Origin: Torulaspora globosa
Taxonomy: Eukaryota; Ascomycota; Saccharomycetes; Saccharomycetales; Saccharomycetaceae
Length of the DNA stretch: 64,000 nt
Direction: 5' to 3'
NCBI RefSeq assembly: GCF_014133895.1
Contig: NC_050728.1
Span: 1,116,001-1,180,000 of the forward strand
Shown here piece after piece: positions 40,530 through 51,500 of this stretch. The notes below the pieces were generated by a model that made no database searches, had not been told where the DNA came from, and worked only from the letters and a program-made list of their open reading frames with translations. The position numbers were made by a program, and so were the translations under genes. Within the stretch, counting starts at the first letter, position 1. Every line of letters begins with the position of its first letter.

Positions 40530-42792
40530 CAAGAACGAAAAGAAGAAAGCGACTACTGCCCAAACCAGACTCGCTACGAGTCATTTCCTTTCAAGAAACG
40601 GCCGCACTGCCTTCCTCGCTGATATGCCTGACAGAGCTTTGTGTAGCGTCTTTGAAACACCAAAGGCAATACCGAATTTGGAATTTGCATAGTAAACCGA
40701 AAGACGGGGGAGATGATATTATCGGATTCATGGATTCGCACACTCACATCTGCACAATACACAAATTACAGATTTATTAGGCGGTTGAGATGCTTCCGCA
40801 TGCCTGTTTAAGCGTTGTTGTCTCCAAATTGGCCGCCATAATTAAGCTAAACATTCTGAAGCAGTGGAAATCAGTGAAACTTATAATAAATAATTCAACT
40901 CACAGGATGGTTTAAACCTTATCTCAAAGTATATGTGCGAGAATCATAGGAAGATGAAGCCGCAAAGATTAGTAGACAAACCGTTCGCTTTGAAAGCCGC
41001 TGCGGCCGCTCTGAACTACACTGAAGATGTGGTGTATAAATCATCTGCTCGCAGTTTGGTTAAATTACCAAGCTTTCGCGTCAAATATGAAGCTACCGAG
41101 AACACTATGCTTATGCTTTTGGCGCTTTTTAAACTCCACGTGTACTAAGATGGGCAGCAGACTACTGTACTCCAGCCACTGACTGATCGTGCAAGCATTG
41201 ATTTACTACTGGAAGCAGTGGAGGAACTGCAATTTAACCGAGTTAGCTTAGACTCTCTTCGTTCTGAGATGCGGCGCTTCCATTCGACAGCTTATTCTTA
41301 AACCTTCTTTCAATGAATCAATCGGGTCAAAAGATTAACTGCTCAATCTTGTTGAAGGGTACCATCGCAATAGTGAAAAATATCAAAAAGTTAATGGCGA
41401 AATGAAGCCCACTGCGAAAATTACTGACAGAAGCCAAAGAAATTTTCTCTTGCGATTCAGACAAGAAAATGAGCCCTTTAGTTCATAATTTTACGTCAAC
41501 GAAGACTGTGTTTGGACCCCTTCTGCTCTGGAACTGGAAAATCAAGGTTCTTGCGCGGCAAAGAAAGGTGCAAATGGATTATTGAAAATTTCCAGACTAG
41601 TTTATACCCGAGTCATTGAGCAAATAGTTCAGGGCGTCGAGAAGCTTTGGCATCATGTTGGCTATTTCTATGAATTTACTCGTGGTTTTTACATAAGAGC
41701 CAAGAGGTACAATGTTCATGATTTTGCGAGTCTGCCTGATACTTTTATTAACAGATCTACGAAGAAGAGTTTCATTGAGTGCACCACTTTGAATATAATA
41801 AAGTTGAATGATAGACTGAAAGAAGTTATGTCGGAAATATCATTGATCAGCGAACAGGTGATATCACGATTACTAAACGAAATAGTGGCAGACATTTCGA
41901 CTTTATTCATGATTTCTGAAGCTCTTTCTGTGCTTGACCTTCTGTGCTGCATCGCGCACAATGCCATTAAGAGCTGTTATGTGATACCGGAGATATCAGA
42001 TCGGATGGTTTTTCAGAAATCGAGGCATCCTATCCTTGAAAGTTTAATAAAAAACTACTTCCGAATGAATTATATAGCACTCAGTACACTTAATGTGTTC
42101 AGATCATAGCGGGCTGCAATAAGAGAGGCAATTCGACATATTTGAAGCAAATCGCTTTACTTTGCATAATGGTACAAATGGGCTCCGCAGTACCGCCAGA
42201 CTATGCATGCTGCAGAATCTATAGATGGATTCACGCCGGAGTGTGTGCTGATCCTTTGGAGATGTGTTCGTCCAATTTCTGCTATGAAATGAAGGAAGTG
42301 GCACAATTTCTTGATGGGATTGACACTAGAACCCTGATAATACTAGATGAGCTTTGTAGAGGCTCGAGCATACGGGATAGTTTCTGTATGTCCCTCGCTG
42401 TTACCGAGTTCCTTATGAAGGTTAGATGCACAGTTTTTGTGTCAACCAACTTTCATGACGTACCTAGATATTGAAATGCAATCTCAGGTAAGTCTTTTGC
42501 ACATGGGAAGCGAGTTGCAAAGCGATAACTCTGTCAGGGTGTATTATAAACTCAGGAACGAAGCCAAGCAGCTTGCGAACCCAGGTTTGAAAGCAATAAG
42601 CAAAGCAAGATATTCATTCCGGAGATGATGGAGGGGCATATGAGATCTGTAATCTGCTTCGCGCACGTAAGACAAAGAACTTGAGGACCCGTGACAATTG
42701 CATTTCAATTCAGATGAGGATGCAATCAGTGAACCAAATGGAACAGATTCACAATCTAGTTGAAGTTCGTAACTGTGTCTATGAAGTGTGAA
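40530..42792 (+). pseudogene. MSH4: MSH4 pseudogene (meiotic MutS homolog), many frameshifts and stops
   Basis: MSH4 encodes the MutS-gamma subunit that with Msh5 stabilises meiotic crossover intermediates. Here its sequence is readable in pieces in several frames. These are an N-terminal part at about 40,560-40,780 (FGICIVNRKTGEMILSDS), a lever/core part at 40,960-41,130 (KPFALKAAAAALNYTEDVVY, ENTMLML), and QPLTDRASIDLLLEAVEELQ near 41,170-41,240. A long stretch follows at 41,680-42,090 (SLPDTFINRSTKKSFIECTT), then the Walker A region at about 42,110-42,190 (changed to GCNKRGNST before YLKQIALLCIM). The Walker B region lies near 42,330 (LIILDELCRGSS), and the C-terminal part runs to 42,792 (IHNLVEV). 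Stops separate nearly all pieces. In S. cerevisiae MSH4 (YFL003C) adjoins SPB4. Confidence 0.9.
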
Positions 42793-42893
42793 AGTCCGAT
42801 ATCATCCTATTCACCGGAAGCGTTACAAAAGGAGTTTCTTGAGTCTTTCAACCACTAGCAATGTAACTTATTCAGCCTACTTCTCAGTTTAAA

Positions 42894-44609
42894 TCATTTA
42901 TTTAACACCAGGTGCGCTATGTAGATTCGCATTCGCACGGCATCATTTTGCGTAAATGTCAAACTAGTATCCTGACTCAAGTACAGTGTATTCATGCACA
43001 AATAAATGCCACAGTCAAAACCGTTTGGTTGTTGCGGGCACTCGATATTTTCTAACTCAAAATCAGAACCTAACGTATTTTTACTCTCGTTGATAACGTA
43101 ATCCCGTAAATCACTGAGTATAGCAAAACTCACCGCATTCGGGCCGTTGGAGAGTGAGTCGACATATACAATCCGTTTTTTAGTAATGTCGATCATTCCA
43201 AGGGCCCAATGCGATTGGTTGAGGTTGATCGGAACGAAAACTTTATCCAGGTCGCTTATTTGAACCTTTTTCTTCTTCATCCAGCGCCGCACACCTTGAT
43301 ATCCTCGTTCAGATAAAGTTGTGTAAAAGAAGGAATTGAACGCGACTACTTTCTTATTACTTGCTTCGATTTCCTTCATGAAAAATTCTATGATTGTATC
43401 ATTTAACCACCTACGTGGTGTTAAAGTCTTAAAATCTCGTACTGTCACCTCCAAGTTACCTTTATTTGACAAGACAGCATTGTCTTTTCTTGCTAATGTC
43501 CTCTGTACAAAAGCAATTTCCTCACTTTTGAGCTGGGGCACAAGATTTCGCTGCTTTCCCAATTCTTTCTTCTCTTTGACCTTGTCCAGTATGTGCTTTC
43601 TCTCCTCCAAAAGTTTTCTGTACATTCTGAACTCCGAGTCCATGTGCAGCAACGGCCTGTTAAATTTTAGACGCCGCTGCTCATATTCTCCGCGCTTCTT
43701 ATCCAGGGAATTAATCTTGCGTTCCCTCAAGATCACTAAATCGTCATCTTCCTTCAAACGCCTGGTGCCAGTTTTTTCAAGCAATATGTCCCTAATTCTC
43801 TTTGTCAAATCCACAATCGATGTCTTGAGCTGTGGCTCCGCATCGTTTCTCAACATCTTTAATTGATTTTCTCTTTCCTCCTCTAGTACTTTTGGCAGCT
43901 GATAATGGCCATCGAAGATCATTCTGAGGTAATTAACCTCATCAGTAGCCTTTTGGAAACTCCTTGGCTTCACATTTGTCATTCCCTTTGACCGCCTGCC
44001 TCTTCTGATCAGTGATGTCCCGTATTGCGTAGGCTCACCGTCCTCTTCTGCCCCGGCTCGCGGGATCTCACCTTGCCAATCATTCCACTTAAAAGGGTCT
44101 TTTGAGAACTGCAGCAGCTCGGATTGGCCGGGATTCATCTTGGCTCCGTTATCTGAAGTCTGTCCAAATATCTCACTATCATTCAAATTATCTCTCACTG
44201 ACTTTCTCTTCTTGGGAAGTAAGGCCGCATCAAGCTCTAGAGGCCGTTTTACGGCTGTACCAGATCGCTTGATAAAACTCTCGTTTCTCGATTCCTCCGC
44301 TTTCTCAAAGATGGAATGCCTGCTTCCAGCCAGCTTTCTCCACACGGATTTCCCACCTTCAAAGAAGGAGCTACTTATGCCTTTCAATAGACCTTCCTGT
44401 CGTACTCCTCCGGCGCTTTGAGTCCCCTTGAGGGACAAATCAACATCATTGGCACTGAAACATCTTCTCGGCAGCTGTTCAGAGGCACGGCTCATGTTCC
44501 TTTTCGAGCTGAAGATGGGCACATTGGTTGACCTGAAGGTCGAAATTGTGGAAAATAGAGGAGTGTAATAATTATCTGTCTTCAATCTCCTGTAAGCATC
44601 GACTGACAT
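42894..44609 (-). CDS. ULP1: SUMO protease Ulp1
   Basis: C48 cysteine protease at the nuclear pore that matures SUMO (Smt3) and removes it from substrates. The product is 571 residues versus 621 in yeast. The N-terminal half is basic and disordered, with a coiled-coil part at about 230-370 that in yeast serves pore tethering. The catalytic domain starts at about 390 (TVRDFKTLTPRRWLNDTIIEFF). The triad is His467 (NQSHWALGMI), Asp484 (YVDSLSNG) and Cys533 (FDCGIYLC), with the oxyanion Gln in ECPQQPNG. Corresponds to YPL020C. It is convergent with the MSH4 pseudogene, whose end lies about 100 bases away. Confidence 0.95.
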   Translation of the reverse strand: MSVDAYRRLKTDNYYTPLFSTISTFRSTNVPIFSSKRNMSRASEQLPRRCFSANDVDLSLKGTQSAGGVRQEGLLKGISSSFFEGGKSVWRKLAGSRHSIFEKAEESRNESFIKRSGTAVKRPLELDAALLPKKRKSVRDNLNDSEIFGQTSDNGAKMNPGQSELLQFSKDPFKWNDWQGEIPRAGAEEDGEPTQYGTSLIRRGRRSKGMTNVKPRSFQKATDEVNYLRMIFDGHYQLPKVLEEERENQLKMLRNDAEPQLKTSIVDLTKRIRDILLEKTGTRRLKEDDDLVILRERKINSLDKKRGEYEQRRLKFNRPLLHMDSEFRMYRKLLEERKHILDKVKEKKELGKQRNLVPQLKSEEIAFVQRTLARKDNAVLSNKGNLEVTVRDFKTLTPRRWLNDTIIEFFMKEIEASNKKVVAFNSFFYTTLSERGYQGVRRWMKKKKVQISDLDKVFVPINLNQSHWALGMIDITKKRIVYVDSLSNGPNAVSFAILSDLRDYVINESKNTLGSDFELENIECPQQPNGFDCGIYLCMNTLYLSQDTSLTFTQNDAVRMRIYIAHLVLNK

Positions 44610-44853
44610 TAAGTAGAGATCAAGTAACGAGGGCGGGTTCAGCTCCTTTGTGTATTCTTTTGAGTTCTGCCTGTCTTAGTGCTTCGCATATGACGTCGCT
44701 TTCTCACAAAGTACATCTTATATACATTAAGTAGTAATGAAAATACATCGCCCGCCCAAGTACAAAAGCTAGGACCTATATTATGGTTTATTAAACATGG
44801 TTCCGTTATGGCGGGAAGGCAGTTGGTCAGGTTCCTAACTCGGGATCTTAAGT

Positions 44854-47343
44854 TTACTTCTTTGCACCGACGAGGCGAAATATGAAGGTTTGAATTGGCT
44901 TGAGAGCGCTGGGCAATTCGCCGCTTGTCATGGTCGAGAATGAATTGTTCTGATCCTTGTATGCTTCTCTGAATGCGACAACGAAGTTGATGACCAAAGT
45001 GATAGATATCACAGCAGCCAGAAGGATTGGACCCAACGGAGCGTCCAAGTGTTTTCCGTTTCTTTCTTTAATAGCGCTCAATCTCTTTAGGTAAACCGAG
45101 TAGGACCAGATGCCGGTGAAGATCGTCAAGCCGAAGAATACGTAGGCGAGGAAGTTGGCTAGTTCCGGAAACTCAGCTTTCTTGACCGAATTGTAGATGG
45201 AGAAGGTTAGAATACTTAATAAACTCGTCACTCTTAACCATCTGTTGAAAGTACGTTCGTTTGCCAACCAAACTTTGGCCTCGACCTTGACGGGACCAGC
45301 GTTCTTAATGTAGCTGGTTGGTTTTTGAACACCAGGCGGTAAGGAAATCTCCTCGTCTTCGGAGTCGACACCTGTCAGCTTTGGGTTTTGTCCAGCCAAA
45401 ATTTTCAAGAAAGTAGCCTCGGTTCTGGGCTTGTGTTTCCTAGATGTCTTCTTTCTGTGTGCTTCATCTTCCTCATCAGACGACTCATGGTCCTCAAGAT
45501 CAGCCTCGATTTGTTTCACTCGTGATTGGTTTTCTTCTTGGGCTTGTCTTGTCTGCTGCTGCTCAGCAATATTTGGATAAGAGATTCGCGAGAATCTCCT
45601 CATCCTATCAATCTCAGCCTGAGCCTCCTTCCGCTTTTTCATCTTCGTTTTCTCTTTCTCGTAGGCTTGTTTGGGGTCGATCCTGATATCGACCTCTAGC
45701 TCTGGCAGCCAGAATGGTAGTACGTCAAGTTTCTCTTGATCACCGAACAATGATGCAACACCCTGAATGTAGAGAGAAAATTTAGGCACTTCCTTAACCA
45801 AATGAGAGTTGGTTAGCTCTGAAATCCATTGCCCATGTTTTCTTAGCTTGCCTGTCGAAGCGCCGGTTCCTTGACCCGACGCTGGATTCTTCACCTTGAT
45901 CTCCATGACTGAGTATGGGAACTTAGAGTATTCACCACTTCTCAAGATCTTCATTGGATTGCTGATGTTGGAATCGATGTCGGTTCTGTGCCAGTTATTA
46001 GAGTCTCTGATGGGGCGATCTTTATCAAACGAGTCCTCCCTGATATAAAGAATATCGGAATCGATAGTGACTCTGACTCTGTCGTCACCAGGGATTTGGA
46101 AGGCCGTTCTGCGGTAAGTCGTTCTCAAAACAGGTTGCAATTCTTCCTGCATGATAAATTTCTGTAATGAATCGAAATTGTTGGTCGCCTTGACAATTTC
46201 ATCCTGTCTAGTACCGCTTTCCTTCAACTTGCTCAAGGTTTGTTCTTTGTATTTCTCGTCGCCGTTGAAGATGAAACCGTTAATGTATTTGGTCTTCATT
46301 TCTAACCTGGTCTCTTCCAATTCGGTGTTCCCAGTTTGCGGATCCTCGACTACCATTCTTTTCTCAAGGAAAATGGCCGGCTTGTCGATGAGTCTACCGA
46401 TCCATCGCAACCTCAACGTGGGCGCCGAGTTAGTTTTGAGCAATTTGTTGTTATACAACTCGAACTGCTCGTTATCGAAATACAACGCGTTTATAACGGG
46501 ATCAAGTGATTTATCCTGAACACCTTCCTGGTTCTCGCCGCTGGAGCTGCTAGACGCAGCTGCCACATCGGTATCGAGAACCCCATATCTATCAATGAGA
46601 TCATCATTCTCGGTCGGCGCAGATGCGTACACAAGCACGGGCAAGTGTCTCAAGATGCGGGTCTTGACCTCCATCAAATTATCGTCGTGGATCCAAAATT
46701 TGAAACTCTCGAAATTCGTTTCTCCCGTCAACGAGCCTGTCACACTAGAAAACTTAGGGGCGTCCTCCAACGATTTCGACACATTACTGAAGTTGCTTCT
46801 CAGGATATTGTAAAGCAACGATATACGGTACAACAGCGGCGACAATTCTTCAGAGTGAAATGGCAACTCCTTCAACCTCACTTCCAGTAGTGACTTCACA
46901 GAACCATACTTTGGGTGCAGTTTATCGTGTTTCTTAACAATCTTGACGAATCCCGTGTAGTTCAAACGGTAGAAATTGTCCAATTCCTGTGCCTCACTCA
47001 GCAAATCCTCAAGCATGCTTTGGAACGCATCCGCATCCAAGTTCTTGATACTCTCTTCAGAGTTCGTCTGCGACTCCAATCTGCCCAATCTCTCCAACAA
47101 AGTGTTGTACTCCTTGATTTGAAAGCCATAAACCTTCTCCAACTCCTTATCCAACGCTTCCACAAATCGCGATTCATCATGGTCGCTCCAAGCAAAGTCA
47201 CGACCCTCACTCTTCTTCCTTGCTCCATTCGACGTATCTCTAATAACACCTTCTTTTAGCAGTTTCTTGAGCCGTTCATAGTCAATATACGAATCCTTCC
47301 AAGGCGGATACACATCATTGGCCAATTTAACACCAAACAACAT
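44854..47343 (-). CDS. VTC2/VTC3: vacuolar transporter chaperone subunit, single ortholog of Vtc2/Vtc3
   Basis: Regulatory subunit of the VTC complex, which makes polyphosphate and moves it into the vacuole. The 829 residues match Vtc2 (828) and Vtc3 (835). The SPX domain covers about 1-150 ([20 protein letters not shown], then the KHDKLHP inositol-phosphate binding cluster). The VTC tunnel domain is at about 200-560 ([59 protein letters not shown]). A charged linker precedes three C-terminal membrane segments of the DUF202 type (about 700-800). VTC2 (YFL004W) and VTC3 (YPL019C) are duplicates, so this is the unduplicated ancestor gene. A CACGTG lies in its promoter. Confidence 0.95.
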   Translation of the reverse strand: MLFGVKLANDVYPPWKDSYIDYERLKKLLKEGVIRDTSNGARKKSEGRDFAWSDHDESRFVEALDKELEKVYGFQIKEYNTLLERLGRLESQTNSEESIKNLDADAFQSMLEDLLSEAQELDNFYRLNYTGFVKIVKKHDKLHPKYGSVKSLLEVRLKELPFHSEELSPLLYRISLLYNILRSNFSNVSKSLEDAPKFSSVTGSLTGETNFESFKFWIHDDNLMEVKTRILRHLPVLVYASAPTENDDLIDRYGVLDTDVAAASSSSSGENQEGVQDKSLDPVINALYFDNEQFELYNNKLLKTNSAPTLRLRWIGRLIDKPAIFLEKRMVVEDPQTGNTELEETRLEMKTKYINGFIFNGDEKYKEQTLSKLKESGTRQDEIVKATNNFDSLQKFIMQEELQPVLRTTYRRTAFQIPGDDRVRVTIDSDILYIREDSFDKDRPIRDSNNWHRTDIDSNISNPMKILRSGEYSKFPYSVMEIKVKNPASGQGTGASTGKLRKHGQWISELTNSHLVKEVPKFSLYIQGVASLFGDQEKLDVLPFWLPELEVDIRIDPKQAYEKEKTKMKKRKEAQAEIDRMRRFSRISYPNIAEQQQTRQAQEENQSRVKQIEADLEDHESSDEEDEAHRKKTSRKHKPRTEATFLKILAGQNPKLTGVDSEDEEISLPPGVQKPTSYIKNAGPVKVEAKVWLANERTFNRWLRVTSLLSILTFSIYNSVKKAEFPELANFLAYVFFGLTIFTGIWSYSVYLKRLSAIKERNGKHLDAPLGPILLAAVISITLVINFVVAFREAYKDQNNSFSTMTSGELPSALKPIQTFIFRLVGAKK

Positions 47344-47654
47344 TTCCCACCGTAGCCGACCGGTATCTCACGGAAACCAACCTAACCTACCCTGATCGGT
47401 ATGATCTTCTTGCAGATACTTTATATACTTTTCCATTTCTTCACAGGGCTTTTCCACCTTATTATTAGCTTCTCCACGTGGAGCTACTAACACCATCACT
47501 TTTCAACGATTTACGGTTAAAGATGAGCTTCAAGAGCATCGAGCTGGAGCTTAGGCAATGTCCTGATAGCGATTGACGCTGCTACGAAGTAGCGGGGCGT
47601 TTGTGTTACCTAATTGTACATATGGGAGTGGTTGATGCGGTTGCGGGCTCAGGC
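47344..47654. promoter_or_regulatory. VTC promoter with CACGTG (Pho4-type) site
   Basis: CACGTG at 47475-47480, flanked as CTCCACGTGGAG, lies 132 bases before the VTC start. Pho4 binds CACGTG and drives VTC genes under phosphate limitation in S. cerevisiae; Cbf1 is an alternative binder. The region also holds the SEC4 3' end. Confidence 0.55.
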
Positions 47655-48305
47655 TCAGTTGCAACAGCCAGACCTGGCGGAGCCACCGCCTGAGCTGATG
47701 TTGATGTTGCCCTCTCTGCCGGTGCCGGGGCTTCCTGCCAACTTGTCGTTGTCGATCTTTTCCTGTATCAATCGAGCGAGAGTGAAGAAAATCTCGTTGA
47801 CGTTTTCGTCGTTCTTGGCGCTGGACTCGACGAAGGGGATGCCGAGCTCCTTGGCCAGCGTTTCGCCCTGTTCGTACGTCACAGTTCTTGTGTCCATGTC
47901 GCTCTTGTTGCCCACTAGCAGCAATTGGGCGTCGTCGTTGGCATGCTCATTGACGGTCTTGAACCACTGCCTGATGTTTGTGAAGGTTCTCTCGTCGGTG
48001 ACGTCGTAGACGAGGATGATCCCCATGGCTCCTCGGTAGTAGGCGGTAGTGATGGTGCGGAACCGCTCCTGGCCCGCTGTGTCCCAGAGTTGCAGCTTTG
48101 TCTTCTTGCCGTTGATATCGACGGTCTTGATCTTGAAATCAATGCCGATCGTGGTGATAAAGGATGGATTGAATTTGTCGTCGACGAAACGTACCAGCAG
48201 ACATGACTTGCCCACGCCGGAGTCCCCGATCAGCAGGATCTTCATGATCGAGTCGTAGCTTTTCCCGTTGCCGGATGACGCAGAAACCGTTCTCAAGCCA
48301 GACAT
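47655..48305 (-). CDS. SEC4: Rab GTPase Sec4
   Basis: Rab8-type GTPase on secretory vesicles that recruits the exocyst at the bud. The start at 48305 ([20 protein letters not shown]) matches yeast Sec4 and gives 216 residues versus 215. The reading frame is open for another 50 codons upstream, but the only start-like codon there is a TTG. Motifs: P-loop GDSGVGKS at 27-34, effector [23 protein letters not shown] and SSAK. The C-terminus ends SGCCN, a CCX prenylation signal rather than the CC end of yeast Sec4. Corresponds to YFL005W and sits between VTC and BLM10 as in S. cerevisiae. Confidence 0.96.
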   Translation of the reverse strand: MSGLRTVSASSGNGKSYDSIMKILLIGDSGVGKSCLLVRFVDDKFNPSFITTIGIDFKIKTVDINGKKTKLQLWDTAGQERFRTITTAYYRGAMGIILVYDVTDERTFTNIRQWFKTVNEHANDDAQLLLVGNKSDMDTRTVTYEQGETLAKELGIPFVESSAKNDENVNEIFFTLARLIQEKIDNDKLAGSPGTGREGNINISSGGGSARSGCCN

Positions 48306-48531
48306 CTTCGTGTGTAAGTCTTTCGCCAGCGTTACAGGTCTTCTCACCGTCTTAGAACCCTTCTCAGCCCGCGATTCAGAGGCCTCCAACCGTTCTGTCA
48401 CATTCTTGATGTTAACTTCGCTCAATAAGATCCCCCTGCCTCGCTGGCTGGTCAAGAGATGTGCTTACCCGCCTTCACGACAGCTGTACACCGCTATCAT
48501 AAGTACAGAGATAATACAGATATTTAGTGGG

Positions 48532-51500
48532 CTAAGCGTAGTAGCTGCTCCACAGAACGCCTTCCAGGTCCTCTAATTCCTCCGTGCTGAAGGAGAGACG
48601 GTCGAACTTCCATGTGTCTGTTCTAACTTTCTTGAACTCGCTAATGACATTCTTGGCAGCGGCTCCTGCGGTGCCATTCGTTCTGGCCCACGAAGACAGC
48701 TCACTGAGTTGTCTCGGGATCCATTTGGGAAGCGGAAACACATATGGGAACGCTGAAATGATGGCACCCAAACCGAGGATGCCGCCATGTACCTTCACAT
48801 CTGTTTTCGAGAATCTCTTCTTTTCCTCCCACGAGTACTGACCTAGGTCTGCGTCAAAGAGCTTAACCAGGTCACCGAGTGTGTCGTTCGAATCTCCCAG
48901 GTTGTGCACAATGTCAGATAAAACCTCGCTTGCTTTCTTCCTTACTTCCACAAACCTCTCATGATACAGGTAGCTGACTACAAATTTGAGGATAGCATCT
49001 CTTTCCTCGTTGGTTAGCTGTAACAACTGCGATGAGAAGAAGTGTTGAATGAACTGCAATTGAAGCTTTATTTGGAAAGAGGAGGTCATGTTCCTCGAGT
49101 CGCATAGTAACTCTACTAGTCTTTTGATATTCTCTTTCCTGATGGGTAGATATGATAGCCCAACGTACAGCATTGAAGGATCCAAACCTGCGAGCTTGCA
49201 GACGTCTTTGTGTTTGAGAATTTGCATTAAAAAAGGCGCAATGTAGTCAGCGATATAAGGAATCAAGAGAATCTTGTTCGGACCCCGTGCCATTTCCTTG
49301 ATCCAGTAAACCATTGTGGAAGTCAGATAGAAATATCTCGTTTTCAATGTCTCTTGAGGCGTCAAGTCAGCAATCTTCAGGCTCTCTTTGGCGATTTTTT
49401 CAAATTGTTGCTTAATGAACCGATCGGTAGCTTCAGGCATTCGTTTGATTGGTATGCCAAGTCCGTTTGCATTCTCGTTTTCCCTTGTCATTAGCTCATC
49501 AACAGAGGCCCAGGACGGGCAGCTCTGATTTTGTATAACCGAGGCAAATAACTTTGCGACTGCTTCTCTCACTTGATCATATCGATGGTCCATCACAAGT
49601 GAGTCAAGTATTTCCATCATAGCGGGTGTTCTATACTCCATGCTCATGATTATGTTTCGCAACATTAATAGCTTAGAAGCTTGATGGCCTGGATCATCAG
49701 AGTTTATGTTCAGTAGTCGATCAATCTTGGCGAAATGATTGTAGAAAGTTTTACATCTTCTGACGTCAACAACTGTCGGTAGCCACCAACAAAGCGTTGT
49801 CCAGATTCCAAATGCATCTTGATTCAAATCATGATCTAAGCAGTCGGAAAGAAATTTCTCGACGAAGTTGTCCCTGTCTAGAAGGTCCTTTGAATTCATG
49901 TACTTGCTGCCACAGATCAAAGCAGCAAATATTTCAACCGACATAATCATTGATGCTTTGTCATATCTGTTGTAGCTCTCACGGCATAGCTGAATTATGT
50001 CGCTCAAAGTACAATCCATGAAACCGTTTGAGATCAGATAAATAACCAAAACAAAAAAGGAGACATTACCACTGCTGAACACACCATGGGATTCATTGTC
50101 CTGTATCAAGTTAGACGTGGTTGCTTCTAACCATTTCTTCGTGACGATGTGACCAAAACAGGCAAGAACTTGCCGCTCATTTTTCTTCAGTTCAAGCTTA
50201 ATAATTCTTGGACTCACAGTTTTCAAAGGCGCTCCCCAGCACATCCATCCGACAAACATTTTAGAGTCTATGAAGAAACGAGGATTGTCGAAATTATCCT
50301 TTTCTTTCTCGAACTGGGCGACAAAATCTGACCTGGATGTGTCCCATTCTAGAATGAAATTAGGATCAAAAGAGCTTTTGTAGGCATTCGCGATGTCATA
50401 GTTATAATTCGCCAGGGAAAAAAGTTTGTCAAATATTCCCAAGAAGGATTTAACTGCAAGATGAATAACATCGGGGTGATTGGTTTCAGTTTGCTTAAAA
50501 ATCGCTTTGATCGCCCCTTCGTTGACCTTTGTTTCCAAACTAGATTGAATTTTGGTGACAAAACGCATTATGAATATAGGCAATTTCCAGCCGATGTTCT
50601 TCTCTGTGTTCAACACTTCGATCAGATCATTCTGAAGATCCACCAGAAGCGAATAATAATGCTCGCGCTTTTTATCTTTTGCAAGCTTTACGGCCTTCAC
50701 TTGCAAGTCTATGGAACGATCTGGTGGTGCCAGCTCCTGGATGGCTCTTTCATCGAGGATGCAAACGCTGGAAGGTATTTTGAGACCGTTGACGATGTCA
50801 TTCATGATTTTATCGGCGTGCATAGCAATCTGAAACTCATTCACCTTACAACACTTAACTAGTAAATGAACAAGTTGACCCAAATTGTTATAGTCGGAGA
50901 CCAGTTTTCGATTTATCTTTTTAATCATTAAAACCTTTAGTATTACCTCTAGCTTCATGTAATCCTGTGTGTCAAGGGCTTTTCCCATGCGGGCTAGGAC
51001 TTTTTTGATTATTATTGTGTATGACCCTATGAATTGCTTCATGCAGTGCACCAAGGCCCCCTGAGCAGGTTTATAAATGTCTGGGTAAACCGACGTTGAG
51101 AGATCAATGATGTCCTTCATCAGCTCTGTTTCTAGGCTTGATGGGTAACGGTTGGTCGAACGGAGTAAGACTCTTGCCTGATGAAATTCATTAGCTCTAA
51201 GCGCCAAACACGTCCTTGTAAAAGGTTCAGTCAAGTCTGTGAGAGCCTGAATGTTCTCAAGGAAATCCAGGTCGAGGAATGCGCTAGAATCTTCATTGAA
51301 GATAGTTTCTTGTCCCACGTCAGTGAACCATACCTTCATTCCATGTAATAAAATCTGAAAAATGCTTGTATTATTCTCGTATTTTGTTGAAAGAAAAGTG
51401 TACAACTTGTGAAAGAAGCGTCCTATTTTTGCCCTCAACTTATGAACCTGCAGATATTGTGGATTGAGAAGCTTTTCAGCAGCGGTGATCCCAAAGTGAT

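Noticed and set aside
42142..42474. 110-codon ORF with MutS Walker B as an independent short gene
   Set aside because: It is one fragment of the MSH4 pseudogene; neighbouring frames continue the alignment on both sides.
43336..43866. + strand ORF of 176 codons opposite ULP1
   Set aside because: Antisense shadow of the ULP1 coiled-coil and catalytic region.
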